Origin: Bacteroidales bacterium
Lineage (GTDB): Bacteria; Bacteroidota; Bacteroidia; Bacteroidales; Bacteroidaceae
Direction: 5' to 3'
DNA length: 36,705 nt
Assembly (NCBI GenBank): GCA_004554665.1
Contig: SFKY01000017.1
Location: 1-36,705, forward strand
In this document: one piece after another, positions 1-8,474 of the stretch
How positions within the stretch are numbered: position 1 is the first letter of the stretch
Layout of the letters: each line of letters begins with the position of its first letter
Notes under the pieces: model-generated
Seen by the model: the letters and a program-made list of their open reading frames with translations, nothing else
The model's database searches: none
What the model was told of the DNA's origin: nothing
Translations under genes and position numbers: made by a program

Positions 1-501
1 TTTCCTGCTTTGTAAAGGGATTCAGTAAAGACATAAAATGAGAGTGAAGTAATTTAGTAAAACAACAAGAAAAGTGTAAAGTAAAATCAGTCAAAGTCAC
101 GATACCTCCTTTACAATCGTAAACATGGCATTTACGACACCTAAAGGCCATCATTAGCCGCGTAAAGGTGGCATTTACGGGATGTATATGTCGCACTCTC
201 ATAACACGCACTTTTTTTTCGACCAATGCAACGCCGGTATATGGGGAATAGTGGGGGAGGAGACTTTGGAAAACGACAATGGGTTAAGGTTAGGGAAAAA
301 CAAAAAAGCGATTAGCTTCACAGCCGACCGCTTCAATCTTCAATAGGTATTAGTTCTTTTAAGGTAAAAAGATTGTTTTCAGGATAACACATGCAAAGAT
401 ACAAGTTTTTTAAAGATTACCAAATCTTTTCGGAAACTTTTTTTAAAAAACATGTTTTTATTGCGCCAAATCATCGTTTTCTGCTAAAAAAACACGAAAT
501 T
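1..501. other. AT-rich upstream region with many GTAAA/TTTAC motifs; no gene seen
   Basis: No convincing coding region is present. The first 180 bases hold at least nine copies of GTAAA or its complement TTTAC (for example at 12, 25, 57, 76, 81, 110, 118, 131, 161 and 174). The last four form two identically spaced interrupted palindromes, listed separately. The stretch from about 200 to 500 is AT-rich with homopolymer runs and no structure I can name. The region probably carries distal control sites for the glycosidase gene that follows, but it may also be the downstream flank of a gene outside the window. Confidence 0.5.
118..179. repeat. Pair of interrupted palindromes CGTAAA-N7-TTTACG, 43 bp apart
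   Basis: Two 19-bp sites, 118-136 and 161-179, both read CGTAAA, seven bases, TTTACG. The seven spacer bases share the ending TGGCA, so the sites are also direct repeats that differ at only two positions. The 43-bp start-to-start distance is about four helical turns. This is the pattern expected of a dimeric regulator binding twice on one face of the DNA. No regulator is identifiable, and the sites lie about 350 bp from the nearest promoter. Confidence 0.55.
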
Positions 502-534
502 TTTGTGCTTATCCACACTATTTTCGTAATTTTG
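502..534 (+). promoter_or_regulatory. Bacteroidetes-type promoter of the GH2 gene
   Basis: TTTG at 502-505 and TAATTTTG at 527-534, separated by 21 bases, match the Bacteroidetes -33/-7 promoter (spacing slightly long). Transcription would start near 541, leaving a leader of about 20 bases. Confidence 0.65.
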
Positions 535-560
535 CCTTAAAACTTAACAAACCTATCAAT

Positions 561-3026
561 ATGAATTGTCATCGCTTGATACCATTTTTATGGGCGTACA
601 TGTGTAGTGTGTCCGTCCATGCGCAGCGCACTCATGAAGCAGATATCGTATCATGGGAATTTTCCAGAGACAGTATCCATTATGAGCGTGTGAATATCCC
701 ACACGACTGGGCCATTTCGGGTCCGTTTGACAAAAAGTGGGACTTGCAATGTGTGGCCATTACGCAAAATGGGGAAGACCAAGCCACGGAGAAATCGGGG
801 CGTTCGGGTGCTCTGCCTTGGATTGGAAGAGGTTTTTATCGTACTACGGTGTCGATTGCGCAACCTACGGCGCATGCCGAATTGCTTTTCGATGGTGCCA
901 TGAGCGAGCCGGTGGTGTATGTGAACGGCCTGCGTGCAGGCCATTGGGCTTACGGTTACAATGCTTTCAGGGTAGACATCACCCCTTTCATCAAAAAGGG
1001 AGATAATCAGATTGCTGTCAGTCTTAACAATGTGGAGGAGAGTAGCCGATGGTATCCCGGCGGCGGACTCTATCGTCCTGTCAAACTGCTTACGTCGGGC
1101 GCAGAACGTTTCGATCGGTGGGGGACTTTTATCCAGACGGTGACCGCCGACAAGGACAAGGCACAAGTTCGTATCAGTGCCACCATCGCTGGCAAAGGCA
1201 AGGGACGGTTGGTGCATATCGCCATTCATGATACCAGAGGGAAGGTGGTCTCCGACTGTTTGGTTCCTGATACCGACATCAAGGCCGATGGTCAACTTTC
1301 GGCTGATTTGCAGATAGTTAAACCGCGCCTGTGGTCGCCAGAATCGCCGGCACTCTATACAGCAACCGTGAGTCTGTATGACGAAACATATCAAAAAGAT
1401 TATAAAAAAGCCCAGCCTATAGACCGGCAGACCACACGATTTGGCGTGCGCACCATCTCCTACACTAAGGAGCATGGATTCTGTCTTAACGGGGTGAGCC
1501 GCAAGTTCAAGGGGGTATGCCTACACCACGATCTCGGACCGCTCGGGGCGGCAGTCAATCGCGATGCTCTCATCCGTCAGGTGCTTATCCTCAAGGATAT
1601 GGGATGCGACGCCATCCGTACGGCGCACAACATGCCGTCGACCATGCAGATGGAGGTCTACGACTCGCTGGGCATGATGGTGATGGCAGAGAGTTTCGAC
1701 ATGTGGATTTATCCCAAATGTAAGAATGGCTATGCACGTTTCTTCAAAGAGTGGGCCGACAAAGACATCACCAACCTCATACTGAACCATCGCAACCATC
1801 CCTCACTGGTCATGTATAGCATAGGAAATGAGATTCCCGAGCAGTGGAGCAAGGAAGGCGTGCGTATCGCACGCCATTTGCAGGGGCTTTGCCATCAGTT
1901 GGATGCCACCCGACCTGTGACGCAAGGCCTGGATAGGGTGGATGAAGCGCTTCAGTCAGGATTTGCCGAGGTCATGGACATTCCCGGCTTCAACTATCGG
2001 GTGCATAAATATTGGAAAGCATACGGTCAACTGTCACGTGGATTCCTTCTGGGGTCAGAAACGGCTTCCACCGTCAGTTCGAGAGGCGTCTATAAGTTTC
2101 CTGTGACAGTCAACAACAATGTCACTTATCCTGATGGACAGGTAAATGGTTACGACAACCAGTACTGTTCGTGGAGTAATCTGCCCGAGGTAGACTTCAT
2201 GATGCACGACGATTATCCTTGGACGATAGGGCAGTTTGTCTGGACGGGATTCGATTATCTTGGTGAGCCTACACCTTACGATGAATATTGGCCTTCTCGG
2301 TCAAGTTATTTCGGGATTTGCGACTTGGCAGGCCTGCCCAAAGACCGTTATTATCTCTATCGCTCGCAGTGGAATAAGCAGAGCCACACGGTCCACCTGT
2401 TGCCACACTGGACTTGGCCGGGGCGAGAGGGTGAGATTACCCCGGTCTACTGTTATACCGATGGGGTAGAGGGCGAACTCTTCATCAATGGCAAGTCACA
2501 AGGCCGCGTGCGTAAGGATTTTTCCAAGCATGCTTGGGACTTTTGTCCCGACAGTGTCAACGTACAACCCTTGCTCGACCGCTACCGCCTGCGCTGGAAC
2601 CATGTGAAATATGAACCGGGAGAACTTCGCGTGGTGGTGTACGATTCGCTCGGCAACCGCATTGGTGAGGACACTCGTCGCACGGCCGGCCCTGTGGCTC
2701 GGTTGAAGATTGAGCGCCAGCATATCGGTAACGAATTGTGGTTCTACGAAATCACAGCGTTAGACAAAGACTACAACGTGGTGCCTAACGCCGACAATGA
2801 ACTGGCTATAGAAGTCAATGGCGACTGCGATTTTGTTGCTGCATGCAATGGCGATGCCACCAGTCTCATGCCTTTCACCGTGCCTCGCATGCGCCTTTTC
2901 AGTGGCAAGATGGTGGTGATACTTCGCAGCCACGGTGGTGATGCACCGACCGACGATTTCACGGTACGCGATGTCAACAATCCTGCCCTTAAGGCAACAT
3001 TGAAGACTTTCCCACAACAGTTTTAA
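561..3026 (+). CDS. Secreted glycoside hydrolase family 2 protein (beta-galactosidase-like)
   Basis: An 821-residue GH2 enzyme, expected to hydrolyse terminal beta-linked sugars from plant or host glycans in the periplasm or at the cell surface. Residues 1-22 form a signal peptide ending VHAQ. A sugar-binding jelly-roll domain follows (about 60-180, with WIGRGFYR and WYPGGGLYRPV), then an immunoglobulin-like domain (about 185-300) and the TIM barrel (about 300-600). The acid/base is Glu424 in SIGNEIPEQ and the nucleophile is probably Glu500 in LLGSETAS. The C-terminal 200 residues look like the DUF4982 and Ig-like domains common in Bacteroidetes GH2 proteins. The substrate cannot be fixed from sequence: beta-galactosidase, beta-glucuronidase or related activity are all possible. 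No SusC/SusD pair or other CAZyme is adjacent, so the gene stands outside a visible polysaccharide utilisation locus. The start is chosen for its signal peptide and short leader. Confidence 0.92.
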   Translation: MNCHRLIPFLWAYMCSVSVHAQRTHEADIVSWEFSRDSIHYERVNIPHDWAISGPFDKKWDLQCVAITQNGEDQATEKSGRSGALPWIGRGFYRTTVSIAQPTAHAELLFDGAMSEPVVYVNGLRAGHWAYGYNAFRVDITPFIKKGDNQIAVSLNNVEESSRWYPGGGLYRPVKLLTSGAERFDRWGTFIQTVTADKDKAQVRISATIAGKGKGRLVHIAIHDTRGKVVSDCLVPDTDIKADGQLSADLQIVKPRLWSPESPALYTATVSLYDETYQKDYKKAQPIDRQTTRFGVRTISYTKEHGFCLNGVSRKFKGVCLHHDLGPLGAAVNRDALIRQVLILKDMGCDAIRTAHNMPSTMQMEVYDSLGMMVMAESFDMWIYPKCKNGYARFFKEWADKDITNLILNHRNHPSLVMYSIGNEIPEQWSKEGVRIARHLQGLCHQLDATRPVTQGLDRVDEALQSGFAEVMDIPGFNYRVHKYWKAYGQLSRGFLLGSETASTVSSRGVYKFPVTVNNNVTYPDGQVNGYDNQYCSWSNLPEVDFMMHDDYPWTIGQFVWTGFDYLGEPTPYDEYWPSRSSYFGICDLAGLPKDRYYLYRSQWNKQSHTVHLLPHWTWPGREGEITPVYCYTDGVEGELFINGKSQGRVRKDFSKHAWDFCPDSVNVQPLLDRYRLRWNHVKYEPGELRVVVYDSLGNRIGEDTRRTAGPVARLKIERQHIGNELWFYEITALDKDYNVVPNADNELAIEVNGDCDFVAACNGDATSLMPFTVPRMRLFSGKMVVILRSHGGDAPTDDFTVRDVNNPALKATLKTFPQQF

Positions 3027-3036
3027 CCCTATAAGT

Positions 3037-3077
3037 AAAAGGCATTCGGAGCTTGTAAGCGTTTCCGAATGCCTTTT
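3037..3077. terminator. Bidirectional terminator between the GH2 gene and clpC
   Basis: A 14-bp perfect inverted repeat (AAAAGGCATTCGGA and its complement) with a 13-base loop lies between two convergent genes. The A-rich and T-rich stem ends would supply a U-tract in either direction. Confidence 0.85.
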
Positions 3078-3104
3078 GCTTAATAGGGGAAAGTACTGCC
3101 TGAA

Positions 3105-5630
3105 TCAACAGAATACCAGTTCTTCTTTGTCGGATGCTTTATCAATCCGGATCGTGTCTCCTGCCTTTACCTCACCCGAAAGAATGCGCTCCGACAGTCC
3201 GTCTTCTATATAGTTTTGTATCGCACGTTTCAGCGGGCGGGCACCGAACTGTACGTCATATCCCTTGGTGGCAACAAACTCTTTGGCTTGGTCACTAATC
3301 TCTATCTGATAGCCCAATGCCGAAACACGGGCAAAGAGTGAACGCAACTCTATGTCGATAATGCGCTTGATGGCGTCCAAATCGAGCTGGTCAAAGGTGA
3401 TGAGCTCGTCCAAACGATTCAGGAACTCGGGAGCAAACTGCTTGCTCAGGCTTTTCTGGATGATGGAGCGTGCATACTCTTTGTCCTCCTCGTTCATGCT
3501 GAGTCCCAAAGCGCCGCTGGCGTTGAATCCCACGCCACGGCCAAATTCCTTCAGCTGGCGTGTACCGGCATTTGACGTCATAATGATGATCGTATTGCGG
3601 AAATCCACCAGCCTTCCGTTGCCGTCGGTTAGCCTTCCTTCGTCCAACACCTGTAACAGCATGTTGAAAACATTGGCATGCGCTTTCTCAATCTCATCAA
3701 GCAACACGATAGAGTAGGGCCTGCGCCGCACGCGCTCCGTCAGTTGGCCACCTTCGTTGTAGCCTACGTAGCCCGGAGGCGCACCCACTAAGCGCGAAGT
3801 GTTGAAACTCTCCGAGTACTCGCTCATGTCAATGCGGATGAGGGCGTCGTCGCTGCCAAACATATAGCGTGCCAACTGCTTGGCCAAATGGGTCTTACCC
3901 ACGCCAGTAGGACCTAAAAACATGAATACGCCGATAGGGTGGTTAGCCTCTTTCAGACCCACACGGTTGCGCTGTATGGCCTTGGTCACCTTGTCGATGG
4001 CCTTGTCTTGTGCGATGACGGCTTCTTTGAGTTTCGATGCCATGTTCCTGAGCCTGATTCCCTCCGATTCGGCCATCCGCTGTACGGGCACACCGGTCAT
4101 GGTCGATACCACGTCGGCCACATCGGTATCTGTCACCGTTTCGCGATGGCCACCATCACCGTCGGTCCACTGCTGTTGCAGGGTTTCCAACTGTCTCTCT
4201 AATGTGGTCTGACGGTCGCGATAGCTGGCAGCCAATTCAAAATTCTGATTCTTCACGGCGGCCTGTTTCTTCTCTTTCACCTCAGCTATCTCCTTCTCCA
4301 AATCTGTAATTTCGGGAGGTACCGAAGCATGCGACAGATGTACCCTCGAGCCCACTTCGTCCAAGGCATCGATGGCCTTGTCGGGGAAGAAACGGTCATT
4401 CACATACCGGTCCGTCAGCCTCACACAGGCATCGATTGCCTCGTCTGTATAGCTTACATGATGGTGAGCTTCATATCGCTCCTTGATATTATGGAGTATC
4501 TGGAGCGTCTCTTCTGCAGAGGTCGGTTCTACTATCACTTTCTGGAACCGACGCTCCAGCGCGCCGTCTTTCTCTATCGAGTTTCGGTACTCGTCGAGCG
4601 TGGTGGCACCTATGCACTGTATCGTTCCTCGTGCCAAAGCCGGCTTCATGATGTTGGCAGCATCCATGCTCCCCGGTGCACTTCCGGCTCCGATCATGGT
4701 GTGTATCTCGTCGATGAAAACAATGATGTCCGGATTTTGCTCCAGTTCTTTCAGCAGTGCACGGATGCGCTCCTCAAATTGTCCGCGATACTTGGTGCCT
4801 GCCACGATGGCAGTCATATCGAGGTTTACCAATCGCTTGTTAAACAATATGGGCGATGTACGGTGCTGCGCTATCATCTGTGCCAGACCCTCCACGATGG
4901 CACTTTTGCCCACACCGGGCTCTCCTATCAGGATAGGGTTGTTCTTCTTGCGGCGGCAGAGAATCTCTGTCACGCGCATGATTTCTTTCTCGCGTCCCAC
5001 TACGGGGTCCAGCTTGCCCTCGGCGGCTGCCTTGGTCAGGTCGATGGAGAAATTGTCAAGTACCGTAGTCTTGCCAGTCTGTCGGTTTTTCTGAGCGACA
5101 GACTGTCGGTCTTGTCTGCTGCTGTCAGCAAACTCTTCCTCTTCCATCTCGTCGTCCTCGGCCATGCCAATCCCGTCTTTTGTACCGCCGCTGGTTTTCT
5201 GATGCAGATAGGCCAAAGCCTCGTCATAGTCCACGTGGTTATGATTGAGCACCTGTTTGGCGCTATTGTTGGCCTGATCGTGCAGGATGGCGAGCAGCAG
5301 ATGCTCCACGTCCACCATCGAGGTATGTTGGATGCGTGCCTCGAGCACGGCAAGTTTCAGGATATTGTTGGCTTTCTCGTTGAGTGACAGTCCGGTTGCC
5401 GTCGCTTTGCCCTGCGTTTCAGTGCATGTGGCATGCTGTTCCAGCTCCGTCTTCACAGACGATACATCCACGTTCATGCGTTCAAACAGGTCGGCCACCG
5501 GGCCATGATGGTCGCGGAGGATACCCAGCAACAGATGCTCCGGCCCAATCGAGGTACTCGACAGGCGCGTTGCCTCTTCCTGTGAAAAGACGAGTATCTC
5601 CGAAACCTTAGGGGAAAACTGACTTGTCAT
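3105..5630 (-). CDS. clpC: ATP-dependent Clp protease ATP-binding subunit ClpC
   Basis: An 841-residue Hsp100/AAA+ unfoldase that should feed substrates to the ClpP peptidase. It has two Clp N-terminal repeats (about 1-150), an acidic linker rich in Glu and Asp (about 155-180), AAA domain 1 (Walker A GEPGVGKS near 240, Walker B FIDEIH), a UVR-like middle segment (about 450-490) and AAA domain 2 (Walker A GPTGVGKT near 575, Walker B VLLDEIEKAH). The short UVR-type middle domain, in place of the long ClpB coiled coil, together with a VGF tripeptide in domain 2 (GRGVGFNA), matches the ClpP-contacting loop. This makes ClpC the call over ClpB. It is slightly longer than the roughly 810 residues of Bacillus ClpC, mostly because of the acidic linker. 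It is convergent with the GH2 gene and lies downstream of the tRNA cluster behind that cluster's terminator. clpP is not in the window. Confidence 0.95.
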   Translation of the reverse strand: MTSQFSPKVSEILVFSQEEATRLSSTSIGPEHLLLGILRDHHGPVADLFERMNVDVSSVKTELEQHATCTETQGKATATGLSLNEKANNILKLAVLEARIQHTSMVDVEHLLLAILHDQANNSAKQVLNHNHVDYDEALAYLHQKTSGGTKDGIGMAEDDEMEEEEFADSSRQDRQSVAQKNRQTGKTTVLDNFSIDLTKAAAEGKLDPVVGREKEIMRVTEILCRRKKNNPILIGEPGVGKSAIVEGLAQMIAQHRTSPILFNKRLVNLDMTAIVAGTKYRGQFEERIRALLKELEQNPDIIVFIDEIHTMIGAGSAPGSMDAANIMKPALARGTIQCIGATTLDEYRNSIEKDGALERRFQKVIVEPTSAEETLQILHNIKERYEAHHHVSYTDEAIDACVRLTDRYVNDRFFPDKAIDALDEVGSRVHLSHASVPPEITDLEKEIAEVKEKKQAAVKNQNFELAASYRDRQTTLERQLETLQQQWTDGDGGHRETVTDTDVADVVSTMTGVPVQRMAESEGIRLRNMASKLKEAVIAQDKAIDKVTKAIQRNRVGLKEANHPIGVFMFLGPTGVGKTHLAKQLARYMFGSDDALIRIDMSEYSESFNTSRLVGAPPGYVGYNEGGQLTERVRRRPYSIVLLDEIEKAHANVFNMLLQVLDEGRLTDGNGRLVDFRNTIIIMTSNAGTRQLKEFGRGVGFNASGALGLSMNEEDKEYARSIIQKSLSKQFAPEFLNRLDELITFDQLDLDAIKRIIDIELRSLFARVSALGYQIEISDQAKEFVATKGYDVQFGARPLKRAIQNYIEDGLSERILSGEVKAGDTIRIDKASDKEELVFC

Positions 5631-5667
5631 ATCGTTTCTTGTATGTTGATGTTATCTTGTTACGTTG

Positions 5668-5675
5668 CAAATATA
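5668..5675 (-). promoter_or_regulatory. Likely -7 box of the clpC promoter
   Basis: On the minus strand TATATTTG matches the Bacteroidetes -7 box, about 38 bases upstream of the clpC start codon. The nearest TTTTG lies about 22 bases further upstream, a slightly long spacing, so the -33 element is uncertain. Confidence 0.45.
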
Positions 5676-5710
5676 CACATTTCTTTACTATATACAGCAA
5701 AAGGCGTGCC

Positions 5711-5749
5711 AAAAAAAAAGAAAAAGCAGCCGATGATTGTCGACTGCTT
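5711..5749 (-). terminator. Rho-independent terminator of the tRNA-Lys unit
   Basis: Read on the minus strand, a hairpin (AAGCAG-TCG arm, six-base loop, complementary arm with one C/A mismatch; 5724-5749) is followed by a T-rich run at 5725-5711. It sits just after the second tRNA-Lys and before the clpC promoter, separating the two transcripts. Confidence 0.8.
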
Positions 5750-5759
5750 CTGTTGGTTG

Positions 5760-5832
5760 TACACCCTTAGGGACTCGAACCCTAGACCCACTGATTAAGA
5801 GTCAGTTGCTCTACCAACTGAGCTAAGGGTGC
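5760..5832 (-). tRNA. tRNA-Lys (anticodon CTT), second copy
   Basis: A 73-nt cloverleaf: 7-bp acceptor stem GCACCCT/AGGGTGT, D-arm with GTTGGTAGAG, anticodon stem ACTGA/TCAGT with loop CTCTTAA (anticodon CTT), and T-arm GGTTCGAGTCC. The discriminator is A and CCA is not encoded. It differs from the upstream copy by one base in the T-loop region (G here, A there). Confidence 0.96.
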
Positions 5833-5877
5833 ATCCTTACTGTTGGTTTTGCAATCCTTATTTTTGTCGACCTTTTG

Positions 5878-5950
5878 TACACCCTTAGGGATTCGAACCC
5901 TAGACCCACTGATTAAGAGTCAGTTGCTCTACCAACTGAGCTAAGGGTGC
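5878..5950 (-). tRNA. tRNA-Lys (anticodon CTT), first copy
   Basis: A 73-nt cloverleaf with the same stems and CTT anticodon loop as the copy 45 bases downstream. The T-arm reads GGTTCGAATCC. It follows its own promoter directly and should be co-transcribed with the second copy. Confidence 0.96.
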
Positions 5951-5980
5951 TCAAGGTAACTCATTTCTGAATTGCGAGTG

Positions 5981-6012
5981 CAAAGGTACTATCTTTTTGT
6001 CAAACGGCCAAA
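5981..6012 (-). promoter_or_regulatory. Promoter of the tRNA-Lys pair
   Basis: On the minus strand TTTG (6012-6009) and TACCTTTG (5988-5981) are separated by 20 bases, a good Bacteroidetes promoter. It ends about 30 bases before the first tRNA-Lys. Confidence 0.75.
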
Positions 6013-6093
6013 CTTTTTGCGCATTTTTTGTAGATAAATTTTCGGTTTTCTTCAATCTGGCTGTTGGCAGGCGCTTGTTTACACCCTAAATCA

Positions 6094-6124
6094 AAGACGG
6101 GCGAGGAATTTCCTCACCCGTCTT
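6094..6124 (-). terminator. Hairpin after tRNA-Gly, probable terminator
   Basis: A long inverted repeat (AAGACGGGCGAGGAA-type arms with one mismatch and almost no loop) lies between tRNA-Gly and the tRNA-Lys promoter. The following minus-strand sequence, TTTGATTTAG, is only weakly T-rich, so it could also be a processing or attenuation structure. Confidence 0.6.
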
Positions 6125-6142
6125 CTAAACTTTTATACGATG

Positions 6143-6213
6143 AGCGGAATACGGGAATCGAACCCGCCTCCCAGGCTTGGGAAGCCCGTGCACTACCGAT
6201 GTGCTAATTCCGC
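6143..6213 (-). tRNA. tRNA-Gly (anticodon CCC)
   Basis: A 71-nt cloverleaf: acceptor GCGGAAT/ATTCCGC, anticodon stem CGGGC/GCCTG with loop TTCCCAA (anticodon CCC), T-arm GCGGGTTCGATTCCCGT. The discriminator is U, as usual for glycine tRNAs. CCA is not encoded. It lies 11 bases downstream of tRNA-Thr and shares its transcript. Confidence 0.95.
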
Positions 6214-6224
6214 AAACGCTTTGG

Positions 6225-6297
<73 letters not shown>

Positions 6298-6308
6298 GAT
6301 TGCGACTG

Positions 6309-6340
6309 CAAAGGTAAGATATTTTTCTCTTTCCACCAAA
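6309..6340 (-). promoter_or_regulatory. Promoter of the tRNA-Thr/Gly unit
   Basis: Minus-strand TTTG (6340-6337), 20 bases, then TACCTTTG (6316-6309). Architecture and -7 sequence are the same as in the tRNA-Lys promoter, which supports both calls. Confidence 0.75.
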
Positions 6341-6523
6341 TATTTTTGACAGAAAAACCATTTCAAATAAGCTCATCTACCCATACCTCGTACTGAATGG
6401 CCTGTAGCTCCCCCTCTAACATCAAGCCTGTTCCCATAATATGCACAAGCAGTTGGCAGATGCACCGAGGCGTGTCCCTACGTGCAGATGTTTGTTTTAT
6501 GATGGTAATATGATTGTAAAACG

Positions 6524-6724
6524 AGCCCCGAAGTGGGCGACACAATAGAGCACAGGGCGTGAGCCCTGTGTGTGGTACGCCCATCGCAACCATGAGTCCT
6601 GTAAGGACGACATACTCAAGCGGCAAGGTTTTATGTCGTCCTTACAGGACTCGAGGATGTTTCTGTGTCCATTGTTTCACAGGGTTTGCACCCTGTGCTA
6701 TACTATGTCGCCCACTTCGGGGCT
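6524..6724. repeat. Nested palindromic intergenic repeat, about 200 bp
   Basis: Three layers of symmetry share one centre. The outer arms are a perfect 19-bp inverted repeat (6524-6542 and 6706-6724, AGCCCCGAAGTGGGCGACA and its complement). Inside lie two small hairpins of the same sequence type, CACAGGG-N6-CCCTGTG at 6551-6570 and 6678-6697. Innermost are perfect 21-bp arms (6594-6614 and 6632-6652) around a 17-base loop. Short open frames cross it but are by-products of the palindromes. It resembles REP/MITE-type elements. No transposase is nearby. The rest of the 6341-6826 gap contains only the 38-bp unit at 6762 and no gene. Confidence 0.85.
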
Positions 6725-6761
6725 TGCTGCTTGTGATGTTGCCAGAACAAAACAAGCATCC

Positions 6762-6799
6762 AGCCCGTAGGGCTATACCATGCGTAACCGGGGGCAACG
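6762..6799 (+). repeat. 38-bp intergenic repeat unit, copy 1
   Basis: The unit begins with the mini-palindrome AGCCCGTAGGGCT and ends AACCGGGGGCAACG. It matches 10274-10311 with two differences and, inverted and more diverged, 10425-10462. It lies between the nested palindrome and the end of the endonuclease gene. Confidence 0.8.
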
Positions 6800-6826
6800 G
6801 AGGATAACAGCATTGGGTGGTAGTCG

Positions 6827-8350
6827 TTACTTGACCACCACCTTTTTGCCACCTATTATATATATGCCCGGCTGCGTGGGACGCTTGGCCAATCGCTGGC
6901 CGGACAAGGTATAATAAGTCTCATGGGTCGAAACCTGCACCACAGGCATCTCAACGCCTGTCGATGTGGGATCATAGACATAGATGTTGTCCACAAAGGC
7001 ACGCTTCGTGGATGTCTCAATGGTGAGTTGCGGATTGGCTGCGACACCCTCAAATTTCAGGGTGACGGTCTCAAACGCACCATCCATCTTGGCGGTGTAG
7101 GTCACCGTCTGCGAGGCGCTGCCCGTAAGCGACACCACTAACTTTCCTTCCACGGTTGTCCAACCCTTCACATCCAATTTCACGCACAGCGTACCGCCTG
7201 CAAAGGTGAGCGTCTTGCTGGTGATTTTTCCCACGCCTTTACTGCTACCCAGTCTCACCGCACCACCGGCTTGGTAAGCATTCTCCGCTGTATCAAAGTG
7301 TTCACACCCATTCCATGCAGTGCCGTTACCTCCGGTATTGATATTATTTCCTTCGGTTATATCATCAAACGGCTCATAGAGCAGATACCCTTCTGGTGTG
7401 ATGGGCAATCCACCGCCCCCTTCAGAACCGCCTCCTTCGCCAGAGCCGCCCTCGTCGCCGCCACCTTCATTGCCACCGCCTCCCGATGGCGTGTACTCGG
7501 CATATCGGTTATCGCCATCGGCGGTAGTGAGCGCCACATCCGGATTGAAGGCCACTTCGGTGCTGTCGCCCCAAACATACTCGGCCAGGGTGGGGAAGTC
7601 CACATACAGATTGCGGTTGCCCTGTATCTCGGCCACAGCATTGTTGCGTGACACCTCCGTTTGCGAAACCTTGTCCTCGCGCATCCATTTTAGGTAGAGC
7701 GTGTAGGCCCATTCTTGGAGCGTGGGCCATGTGCCATTGACCAACGAATTCAGTCCCTCACCCTCAAAAGTCAACTTCTGATACGTCGTAGCCATGTACA
7801 TATAGCCGCGTGCGAAGTCGCCTTTCCACTCCGCACTCGGCTCCCAAAGTTGCGTACCCGAAGCGCCCTTACCTACCTTGATACAGCCATTGTCGTAAGA
7901 TACGGTGGTGACGACCCCCATACCATAATTCCCTTTACTCGAATTGGCTTTCGAGTCACTCGGCATCAGGTTGTACAGATCCTGATAAGCCTGATTCTTA
8001 CTTCCTCCCCACCAAGATTTGGGGAACGAGTGCTCGATATTCATGCCCGAGGCAACCTCACCTCGTGCGCCAAATTGCACCTTGTTGTTGGAATAGCGGT
8101 CTATCACGTAGCCGCCGGCATCTTGATCGGTCACATAAAAGCCCCACCATGTGCTGTTCTTCCCATTGCCATAGGTCAAGACAGTGGCCGACTTGGTCAG
8201 TTCATAGACAGCCTCCTTCAGTGCTTCCTTCTTCTTACCTTTCAGCGATTGGGCATAGGTCTTCAGCGTCTGGCGGTCAATGGCATAGGCCGACAACCCT
8301 GCCGCCAACAAAGCCACGGTAAGTAATAGTGAGTAGGTTCTTCGTATCAT
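6827..8350 (-). CDS. Secreted endonuclease I family protein
   Basis: A 507-residue extracellular or periplasmic non-specific nuclease of the EndA/NucM (endonuclease I) family. Residues 1-23 are a signal peptide (hydrophobic core LLLTVALLAAGLSA). The metal-dependent core holds NIEHSFPKSWWGG (Glu106-His107) and DLYNLMPSDSKANSSKGNYG (Asn127, Asn136), the usual active-site signature. A Gly/Glu/Ser-rich linker (290-314) joins it to a C-terminal beta-rich module (about 325-470) that could bind a ligand or the cell surface. The final residues, LSGQRLAKR..GIYIIGGKKVVVK, look like a Prevotella-style C-terminal sorting or anchoring tail, also seen in the next gene upstream. The probable role is degradation of external DNA or RNA for nutrients. 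The start codon lies only 24 bases after a terminator hairpin. I see no clear promoter, so expression may depend on read-through. Confidence 0.9.
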   Translation of the reverse strand: MIRRTYSLLLTVALLAAGLSAYAIDRQTLKTYAQSLKGKKKEALKEAVYELTKSATVLTYGNGKNSTWWGFYVTDQDAGGYVIDRYSNNKVQFGARGEVASGMNIEHSFPKSWWGGSKNQAYQDLYNLMPSDSKANSSKGNYGMGVVTTVSYDNGCIKVGKGASGTQLWEPSAEWKGDFARGYMYMATTYQKLTFEGEGLNSLVNGTWPTLQEWAYTLYLKWMREDKVSQTEVSRNNAVAEIQGNRNLYVDFPTLAEYVWGDSTEVAFNPDVALTTADGDNRYAEYTPSGGGGNEGGGDEGGSGEGGGSEGGGGLPITPEGYLLYEPFDDITEGNNINTGGNGTAWNGCEHFDTAENAYQAGGAVRLGSSKGVGKITSKTLTFAGGTLCVKLDVKGWTTVEGKLVVSLTGSASQTVTYTAKMDGAFETVTLKFEGVAANPQLTIETSTKRAFVDNIYVYDPTSTGVEMPVVQVSTHETYYTLSGQRLAKRPTQPGIYIIGGKKVVVK

Positions 8351-8374
8351 TATATCTTTCTTGCTGTTTAGGCT

Positions 8375-8412
8375 AAAAAGGGGATGGCTGTCATCATCAC
8401 TAAGCCATCCCC
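8375..8412 (-). terminator. Terminator after the OB-fold protein gene
   Basis: A perfect 10-bp inverted repeat, GGGGATGGCT/AGCCATCCCC (8380-8389 and 8403-8412), is followed on the minus strand by five T residues (8379-8375). It separates the secreted OB-fold gene from the endonuclease gene. Confidence 0.8.
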
Positions 8413-8474
8413 ATCATTATGTTAAACTTGTATCTTAATCGTTTACCTAACTTCAAAGGTTCATCGTCTGGCAA

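Noticed and set aside
3105..5630. ClpB disaggregase
   Set aside because: The long coiled-coil middle domain is absent, and a UVR-type segment and VGF loop are present, as in ClpC.
6363..6807. Small open frames over the nested palindrome (87, 82 and 66 residues)
   Set aside because: Their sequences are dictated by the inverted repeats on both strands; no start context or homology cue.
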